Of a stretch of 11,152 nt of DNA, positions 6,168 to 11,152 are shown one piece after another. A program made the translations under genes and the position numbers. Positions within the stretch are counted from its first letter, which is position 1. Every line of letters starts with the position of its first letter. This stretch comes from Clostridiales bacterium (GTDB lineage Bacteria > Bacillota > Clostridia > Saccharofermentanales > Saccharofermentanaceae): the NCBI GenBank assembly GCA_016930475.1, contig JAFGGR010000148.1, positions 1-11,152 on the forward strand, in the 5' to 3' direction. The notes beneath the pieces were generated by a model. That model saw only the letters and a list, made by a program, of their open reading frames with translations, was not told the origin of the DNA and ran no database searches.

Positions 6168-7060
6168 GTGCGATTATCTCGAAAAGTATCCCTCATCAGC
6201 ATAACGGTTTTGCTTCTGGTCTTTGTGGTCATCGGCGCAGTGCTCTTGAGTTACGCGAAGGATCAGATCATCGGACATACGAGCGGCCAGGCCCAAGCGG
6301 AGCATCGGAATCTGTATACCTCGTTTGCGGATATGACCGGGTATTATTTGGCGGACGAGACAGCCCGGCGGTTCAACGAACGCTGGTGATCTATTGCTTT
6401 TCGCGATTTGCGACGGATACTTCCGTATTGATCCAAGACGGGGAGACCTTGTATACAAGAACCACGCTGGATCCCGCTCAAATATTGCCGCTTCGGATCG
6501 GGGACGAGCAGAAGGTTTTTTTGGGCGAAGTCGAGGGCCGAAACATCCTTCTGGTCGGTCGGATGGTGTCCGTCAATGACAGTGTTTACAGCGTCTACCG
6601 GGTCGAGGATATCACGTATATCTATAACAACATTCGTCAGATGATCGTTCGCTTTATACTGATCGGCATCGCGGGCGTCCTGATCGGCACACTGCTGATT
6701 TTGTCGCTGGTGTACCGATTGACCCGACCGCTTTTCAAACTGAAGGAAGCCAGCGCCCGGATCGCGCAGGGCGAATACGATATCCGTGCCGACATCCATA
6801 CTCAAGATGAAGTCGGCGAGCTCGCGCAGGATTTTAACGCGATGGCGGACGCCGTTAAAACGCATATCGACAAGCTGACCGACATGAACGAGCGACAGAG
6901 TCTTTTCATCAGCGGGCTGACGCACGAGTATAAGACGCCGATGACTTCGATCCTCCTTCACAGTGAAACCCTTCTTACCGCGGATCTGGACAAGAAATCG
7001 ATGGAAAATTCGCTGGCACACATCCACGATCAGTGCCGATTTCCGTCGCCTTCGCAATGA
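6168..7060 (+). pseudogene. Sensor histidine kinase gene, frameshifted and missing its ATPase domain
   Basis: The gene starts at GTG 6168 with GGAGGG seven nt upstream. The first part (to the TGA at 6387-6389) has a signal-anchor helix and a sensor segment ending ETARRFNERW. The frame then moves by one base: from 6386 on, translation continues as VIYCFSRFATDTSV, a second membrane helix, a HAMP domain (RLTRPLFKLKEASARIAQ) and a dimerisation/H-box helix SGLTHEYKTPMTSI, whose histidine codon is 6923-6925. Restoring one lost base at 6384-6388 would give ...NERLVIYCF. After HIHDQC the kinase sequence stops matching and ends FPSPSQ at 7060. The WLERLSQ-type helix and the whole HATPase_c domain, well over 100 residues, are absent. 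Without the ATP-binding domain it cannot phosphorylate the adjacent regulator. A sequencing error could explain the frameshift but not the truncation. Confidence 0.8.
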
Positions 7061-7503
7061 AGCTGGAGGTTGCGTTGGGGATTGAGGCGTCGTTCTGGAT
7101 CCGGCTGCAAGCCAATTATGATCGGGCACTCATAGAGTTCGAGGAAATAAACGGCATCACGGACGACGAAATCGCCATTACTGAGCGCCTTCAAGAGATC
7201 ATCGAAAACGGCTGTTCCGCGGGGTGGTTGACAAAGACCGACGATCCGATATCGCGCGTCCTGGAGCTTCGTCGGAAACTTGGTATCAGCAATCTGCTCG
7301 CGATCCCGAACTTGCCTCGAAGAGGCGCTTTTCGGGCACAGGCCAAAGAAGAAGCGACGGATCCCTATGTTTTCTATGCCGGACAAGCTTTCTCCGAATG
7401 GATCGGACGCATTGGGCAGGCGGAATATATTCCGGGCATCGAAAATCTCAAAGATAAGCTTCCGGCGATCAAGGAAGTGATGTTCGCGGAAGGTGAGAAG
7501 TAA
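7033..7503 (+). pseudogene. 5'-truncated HigA-type (XRE) antitoxin gene fused to the kinase remnant
   Basis: The frame translates as PISVAFAMKLEVALGIEASF, then WIRLQANYDRALIEFEE. This is the characteristic second half of the helix-turn-helix domain of HigA-family antitoxins (IS..A.kLe.alGi.a.FWl.LQanYD). It continues with an unusual C-terminal extension, including GWLTKTDDPISRVLELRRKL, GISNLLAIPN and ending FAEGEK. About 45-55 N-terminal residues, containing the recognition helix, are missing, exactly where the kinase gene ends. The GTG at 7033 has no ribosome binding site of its own. It should therefore be unable to bind DNA as an antitoxin normally would. No toxin gene is next to it. The longer family members carry an ImmA/IrrE-like domain further on, which is not seen here. 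Homology is clear; any residual function is doubtful. Confidence 0.65.
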
Positions 7504-7612
7504 AGGCACAACTCGAGAGCGCCGGATAAGATTGGAAATACCGACGAATCCAGCCGCTTCAGTGATTTTCGAGGAGAGCATCGCGAGAGAAGTGCTTCAG
7601 AGCCGGTCTTGA
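7493..7612 (+). CDS. Possible 39-residue small ORF or gene tail after the antitoxin relic
   Basis: A GTG at 7493 overlaps the end of the antitoxin relic and opens a frame to the TGA at 7610-7612. It reads ...TTRERRIRLEIPTNPAAS, then VIFEESIAREVLQSRS. It looks protein-like, but there is no good ribosome binding site. It could be the frameshifted tail of the antitoxin or a different decayed gene. It overlaps the end of the convergent membrane-protein gene by 16 bp. Confidence 0.2.
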   Translation: MRSKGTTRERRIRLEIPTNPAASVIFEESIAREVLQSRS

Positions 7613-8805
7613 GGCGTGACGGGTCTGCTCGCCTCCTCGTACTCCCGGATCGTCTTGTTCAGCCGATAAACGGTGACCACCTGCTCCACGGGATAAATGG
7701 ACATCCGCTTGAAAAACTCCGCCGCTTCCTCCGAAATCACTTTATCCGTCTGACCGCGCTTGATGGCTAATCGCGTATAGAAGGCGGCGCTCGCCTGAAT
7801 CGCCGCGATGGCGGCGGCGTTGATGATGATGAAAAGGAAATAGTCCGAGATCACGGCCGATCCGCGGCTCATCGCAGAGAACGCGGAATAATTCATAACC
7901 AATGAGGCGATAATCACGAGAAGAAGTGCGCCGAGCGTGAGTTCGAGCACGCCAGCAACCACCGAGTAGGCGATGACCCTCTGAAGGAACCGTTGGCTGA
8001 GAAGACCGGCCGGCAGTTTTCGATAGAAGCGCGCCGCGTCGAGCATCGCGCATAAGATCACGAAAAAGAGGAGGAAATAGAAGACAGAGGCGTTGGTCGA
8101 GAGCCTTCTAATTGGCCAGTTAATTGGCCAGTCAGTGCTTCGAAAATAGAGGGCATATTCGACTATTCCGATCGGGATCAAGGAAAGAATCACATACCAG
8201 GAGAATACGGTGGTTAAACCGAGTGACGCACCAAAGAAACCCGGGATCGGAAGTTTCCGCTTCACAAAAACACGCTTAGAAGAACCGACCTGCGTGTTCG
8301 GATGGTAGCTCCGTTCCCGGGACGACAAGATCATCGAGCTGATGATATCCAGGCCACAGCACAACTGCATCACCAAATGCAGGGAAAACTCTCCCCCGGA
8401 GATCGCATTTTGCTTCTTTAAAGCGGCCAGTCCCGAAATCACATGAAGCGAAGTCGTCAGATTCAGAAGAAGTGCGGTAAACACGGTCGGAACGATCGGC
8501 ATCATCAGTTCCCCTCCGTGATCAGCGTTGGGGTCTCCGTTTTTGAGAAATTGAAGGAGTATAAAAAAGATCAGGATCGGCCAAACAATGAAAGCCACCC
8601 GATACATGCTGCAGCGCGAAAAATATCGCCCGTCCACGTCCTGTTGCCCCGACACTGCGTCCGCGATCGCCAGAACCGAAAAAATCGCAGCCAATACGAA
8701 AAGAACGAAAATCGCGACGAACCCCAAAATATACAGATAAAACGACAGAAACGCACCGGCAATCAAATAAGCAAGTATAAGAAGCGAAAACAGTCTCTTA
8801 TCCAT
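7597..8805 (-). CDS. Multi-pass membrane protein of unknown function (about nine helices)
   Basis: The 402-residue product is mostly hydrophobic. Helices are seen at about residues 5-50 (two), 69-87, 102-130, 142-162, 197-222, 240-263, 280-312 and 323-352, followed by a charged cytoplasmic-like tail of about 50 residues (KRGQTDKVISEEAAEFFKRM, VYRLNKTIREYEEAS). No transporter, enzyme or secretion motif was recognised, and I do not assign a family. The ATG at 8805 follows a G-rich GGGGGAG with six-nt spacing, a strong start. The gene is monocistronic, convergent with the broken kinase/antitoxin region and divergent from the surface-protein gene. A 12-bp tandem duplication (8110-8133) adds a WPIN/WPIR repeat in the loop before the seventh helix. 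The reading frame is intact throughout. Confidence 0.75.
   Translation of the reverse strand: MDKRLFSLLILAYLIAGAFLSFYLYILGFVAIFVLFVLAAIFSVLAIADAVSGQQDVDGRYFSRCSMYRVAFIVWPILIFFILLQFLKNGDPNADHGGELMMPIVPTVFTALLLNLTTSLHVISGLAALKKQNAISGGEFSLHLVMQLCCGLDIISSMILSSRERSYHPNTQVGSSKRVFVKRKLPIPGFFGASLGLTTVFSWYVILSLIPIGIVEYALYFRSTDWPINWPIRRLSTNASVFYFLLFFVILCAMLDAARFYRKLPAGLLSQRFLQRVIAYSVVAGVLELTLGALLLVIIASLVMNYSAFSAMSRGSAVISDYFLFIIINAAAIAAIQASAAFYTRLAIKRGQTDKVISEEAAEFFKRMSIYPVEQVVTVYRLNKTIREYEEASRPVTPQDRL
8110..8133 (-). repeat. 12-bp in-frame tandem duplication inside the membrane-protein gene
   Basis: AATTGGCCAGTT is followed directly by AATTGGCCAGTC. On the coding strand this yields tandem WPIN and WPIR tetrapeptides in an extramembrane loop. 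The near-identity suggests a recent slippage event. Confidence 0.7.
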
Positions 8806-8834
8806 TCGCCGCTCCCCCCCGAATGAGAATACGT

Positions 8835-8873
8835 TTACATTGTAATATTATGCGTGACCCGCTCGAAAAGCAA
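8835..8873 (-). promoter_or_regulatory. Promoter of the membrane-protein gene with an overlapping inverted repeat
   Basis: On the minus strand, -35 TTGCTT (8873-8868) and -10 TAATAT (8850-8845) are 17 bp apart. A perfect inverted repeat TTACA-T-TGTAA (8835-8845) touches the -10 box on its downstream side, a typical position for a repressor operator. The -10 box is only four of six, so the promoter call is modest. Confidence 0.35.
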
Positions 8874-8989
8874 GTCCGTGCAACTTTGCGTTCGCTCCGA
8901 AAACGCGCATAATAAAAATCCTCTGACAACATTTTTCTCCCCATCCGCCCCAACTGGCTTAAGGTTTATAGAATAAATATGAAAATATC

Positions 8990-9019
8990 TTTACAAGTAG
9001 TGTTCACGAAGCATATAAT
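8990..9019 (+). promoter_or_regulatory. Sigma-A promoter of the LRR/ChW surface-protein gene
   Basis: TTTACA (8990-8995, five of six) and a perfect TATAAT (9014-9019) are 18 bp apart. Transcription from about 9026 gives a 49-nt leader carrying a short palindrome ATTGCGCAAT (9048-9057) and the AAGGAGG ribosome binding site (9061-9067 region) ahead of the ATG at 9075. Confidence 0.65.
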
Positions 9020-9074
9020 CATGACATGTAGTGATTAGTTTGATAATATTGCGCAATGAATAAGGAGGCAGGTC

Positions 9075-11152
9075 ATGCAACGTACTCGATCGATTCGGTT
9101 TTTATCTATTTTGATCAGTCTTATACTGATGATCGGAATGATCAGCATCAGTCAAGGGAAAGTTCTGGCGGACACGGATGCTGCGACGGGACTAATGTAT
9201 GAAATCGAGAATGGTGAGGCTACTATAACTGCGTTTAATGAACCGACAGGATTTGACGGCGCGCTGATCATTCCCGAAACGCTTGGGGGGGTTCCGGTCA
9301 CAACGATCTGGGACGCGACCTCCGGATCTTCAGTAACAAGCATCACCATACCGAAAAGTGTGACTTGGATCTATGATAATTTTGATTTCTGCGAGAAATT
9401 GACATCGATCAACGTAGATCCGGCGAACACAGTATACAAAAGTATAGATGGCTTATTGTATTCAAAAGACGGAACCGAATTGATACGTTGTCCGATGGGT
9501 AAGTCCGGTAGCATCGTGATCCCGAATAGTGTAACGGTCATCATGGGGAATGTGTTCGATTTCTGCGCTAACATTACGAGCATCACAATCCCGGACAGCG
9601 TAACGAGCTTCTACCCCACATGTCGTTTCTGCTCTGCCTTGACAGAAATCGATGTAGATGGAGCGAATCCTTTATACAAGAGTGTGGAGGGCATCGTATA
9701 TTCAAAAGACGGAACCGAATTGATCCGTTGTCCGGAAGGTAAGTCCGGTATCATCACGCTCCCGAACGGTGTGACGAGCATCGGTATGCTTGCGTTTGAG
9801 AATTGCTCAAACCTGACAGGCATCACCATCCCGAGCGGTGTGACGTGCATAGAGGATTTTGCATTTGCCGATTGCTCTGCACTTACGAGTATCACGATCC
9901 CGGACAGTGTAATGATCATAGGAGATTTTGCATTTGGCGGATGCTCTACACTCACGACCATCAACATCCCGGGCAGTGTTATGTCTATCGGAATCGGTCC
10001 GTTTGTTGCTTGCTCCGGCCTGACAGCAATTATAGTTGATCCGGCGAATACAGCATACAAAAGCTCAAATGGCATATTGTATTCTAAAGATGGGACCCGG
10101 TTATTGAATTGTCCCGGAGGAAAGTCCGGTAACATCCCAATCCTGAACGGTGTGACGACTATCGATACTTATGCTTTTGCCGGTTGCATCGGTCCTGCGA
10201 GCATCACGATCCCGGACAGTGTGACGAGCATCGGAGATAGTGCTTTTTCCAGATGTACCGGTTTGACGAGTGTCACCATCCCAGACAGTGTAACGAGCAT
10301 CGGGGCGCTTGCATTTGCCAAGTGCACAAGTCTTACGAGCATCACGATCCCGGACAGTGTAACGAGCATCGCATATCATACATTTAGCCAATGTACAAGT
10401 CTTACGAGCGTTAAAATCCCGAGTAGTGTTATGACTATTGGAGACCAGGCGTTTTTTAATTGCACGAGTCTGACAAGCATCAACATCCCGAGTAGCGTTA
10501 CGGCTATTGGAGACCGGGCGTTTAATTCTTGCATTAATCTGACTTCTGCCTACTTCTTCGGCGATGCGCCAACGATGGGAGAAGATGTTTTTGATAACTG
10601 TGGTTTAAGGTTGATAAGCGAAAACTATTATGACGATACTTCTTATTTTGTCGCATATTACTTGAGTGAAAAAACAGGGTATGCCAGTCTTTGGAACGGA
10701 TATTGGGCGACTACCTTCAATTTGGGCGTTTATTACCAGACCCACGTTCAGGATGTCGGCTGGCAGGCCTATGTCAGCAACGGAGCGGTCTCCGGAACCA
10801 GTGGAGAATCGAAGCGCCTCGAAGCCATTCGCATCAACCTGTTACTTGAGCAAGGCGGAATCGAGTACCAGACCCATGTCCAGGATATCGGCTGGCAGGG
10901 CTGGGTCACAGATGATGCCTTGAGCGGAACGAGCGGACAGTCCAAGCGCCTCGAAGCGATTCAGATCCGCCTGACGGACGAAGCCGCAGACGAGTACGAT
11001 GTCTACTACCGCGTCCATGCACAGAATATGGGCTGGATGGGTTGGGCGAAGAACGGTGAATCCGCCGGGACCGCCGGCTATTCGTACCGCTTGGAAGCGA
11101 TCGAAGTGAAGTTGGTCGCAAAGGGCGGAGCCGCCCCCGGAACAACGGTGAA
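9075..11152 (+). CDS. Secreted BspA-like leucine-rich repeat protein with C-terminal ChW repeats (3' end outside window)
   Basis: The frame is open from ATG 9075, with GGAGG eight nt upstream, to the window end: 692 codons without a stop. A signal peptide (MQRTRSIRFLSILIS...VLA, likely cut after residue 32) directs export. Residues of about 40-515 are LRR_5/BspA-type repeats built on SITIPDSVTSIGD-AFxxC, including a run of exact 23-residue units. Three copies of a cassette VDPANTxYKS...LYSKDGTxL...CPxGKSG (starting near residues 114, 194 and 321) interrupt them. Three ChW repeats (starting near 553, 598 and 641) share YQTHVQDxGW, then SGTSGxSKRLEAI. BspA-like repeats mediate binding to host or surface ligands, and ChW repeats are a Clostridia surface and attachment module. 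This suggests an adhesin or polymer-binding wall protein. The cell-anchoring end is not visible, and the ligand is unknown. Confidence 0.9.
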   Translation, partial: MQRTRSIRFLSILISLILMIGMISISQGKVLADTDAATGLMYEIENGEATITAFNEPTGFDGALIIPETLGGVPVTTIWDATSGSSVTSITIPKSVTWIYDNFDFCEKLTSINVDPANTVYKSIDGLLYSKDGTELIRCPMGKSGSIVIPNSVTVIMGNVFDFCANITSITIPDSVTSFYPTCRFCSALTEIDVDGANPLYKSVEGIVYSKDGTELIRCPEGKSGIITLPNGVTSIGMLAFENCSNLTGITIPSGVTCIEDFAFADCSALTSITIPDSVMIIGDFAFGGCSTLTTINIPGSVMSIGIGPFVACSGLTAIIVDPANTAYKSSNGILYSKDGTRLLNCPGGKSGNIPILNGVTTIDTYAFAGCIGPASITIPDSVTSIGDSAFSRCTGLTSVTIPDSVTSIGALAFAKCTSLTSITIPDSVTSIAYHTFSQCTSLTSVKIPSSVMTIGDQAFFNCTSLTSINIPSSVTAIGDRAFNSCINLTSAYFFGDAPTMGEDVFDNCGLRLISENYYDDTSYFVAYYLSEKTGYASLWNGYWATTFNLGVYYQTHVQDVGWQAYVSNGAVSGTSGESKRLEAIRINLLLEQGGIEYQTHVQDIGWQGWVTDDALSGTSGQSKRLEAIQIRLTDEAADEYDVYYRVHAQNMGWMGWAKNGESAGTAGYSYRLEAIEVKLVAKGGAAPGTTV
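10199..10545 (+). repeat. Exact 69-bp periodic repeats encoding 23-residue leucine-rich units
   Basis: The motif GAGCATCACGATCCCGGACA and its variants recur with exact 69-bp steps, with equivalent bases at 10199, 10268, 10337, 10406 and 10475. Each unit encodes TSITIPDSVTSIG...AFxxCxxL. Near-identical copies at the DNA level suggest recent duplication or recombination between units. More diverged copies occur upstream from about 9330. Confidence 0.85.
10731..11115 (+). repeat. Three tandem ChW-repeat coding units
   Basis: Units begin near 10731, 10866 and 10995, at spacings of 135 and 129 bp. Each has a GW pair (DVGWQAY, DIGWQGW, NMGWMGW) and ends with a K/YRLEAI-x-hydrophobic strand. The first two are highly similar to each other; the third is more diverged. 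The array may continue past the window. Confidence 0.85.

Noticed and set aside
6344..7129. 261-codon minus-strand frame across the kinase relic
   Set aside because: The plus strand holds recognisable HAMP and H-box sequence. The minus translation is arginine- and glutamine-rich shadow.
7033..7503. Active toxin-antitoxin pair
   Set aside because: Only an N-terminally truncated antitoxin-like frame is present, and no toxin gene lies on either side.
7030..7581. 183-codon minus-strand frame over the antitoxin relic
   Set aside because: The plus strand has clear HigA-type motifs; the minus translation has none.
9611..10391. Minus-strand frames with repeated PSFEYNMP/TLSGIVM units over the surface-protein gene
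   Set aside because: Their repeats are the mirror of the leucine-rich repeats. The plus strand has promoter, ribosome binding site and signal peptide.
9890..10545. CRISPR-like array of regular repeats
   Set aside because: The 69-bp periodic units are fully coding and in frame, with no unique spacers between identical repeats.

Overview
The window looks like chromosome from a low-to-mid GC, Gram-positive-type anaerobe of the Clostridia (Bacillota). The reasons are a surface protein combining BspA-like leucine-rich repeats with clostridial hydrophobic W (ChW) repeats, a Clostridia-style lipoprotein with a TEP-rich linker, strong GGAGG-type ribosome binding sites, and an OmpR/VanS-like two-component pair. 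The genus cannot be named from this sequence. No rRNA, tRNA, CRISPR array or intact insertion sequence was seen.

Layout. Positions 1-275 hold the 3' end of a polyprenol/dolichol-kinase-like membrane protein. It converges on a lipoprotein gene (356-1096, minus), and a hairpin between them can terminate both. A bacterial homologue of archaeo-eukaryotic release factor 1 (baeRF type) follows alone at 1358-2506 with its own promoter. From 2507 to 3103 there is non-coding DNA and then a short relic that resembles the C-terminus of an ABC solute-binding protein. A two-gene minus-strand operon (5192 to 3228) encodes an AAA15/ABC-type ATPase (RloA-like) and a Toprim-family RloB-like protein. This is the most likely anti-phage module in the window. 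A second small coding relic lies upstream of it (5307-5429).

An intact OmpR-family response regulator (5502-6164) is followed by its sensor kinase gene, which is doubly broken: a one-base frameshift near 6384-6388, and loss of the ATPase half where the sequence changes abruptly near 7033 into a HigA-type antitoxin gene that has lost its N-terminal helix-turn-helix. A nine-helix membrane protein of unknown function is on the minus strand (7597-8805). A divergent promoter then drives a large secreted surface protein (9075 to beyond the window end) with signal peptide, 23-residue leucine-rich repeats and three ChW repeats.

How the parts relate. Most genes are independent transcription units. 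The RloA/RloB pair is the only clear multi-gene functional unit, and its flanks carry decayed gene ends, which suggests an accessory integration site. The response regulator appears to have lost its partner kinase. The lipoprotein, the membrane protein and the ChW/leucine-rich protein are envelope-related, but nothing in the sequence ties them to one pathway.
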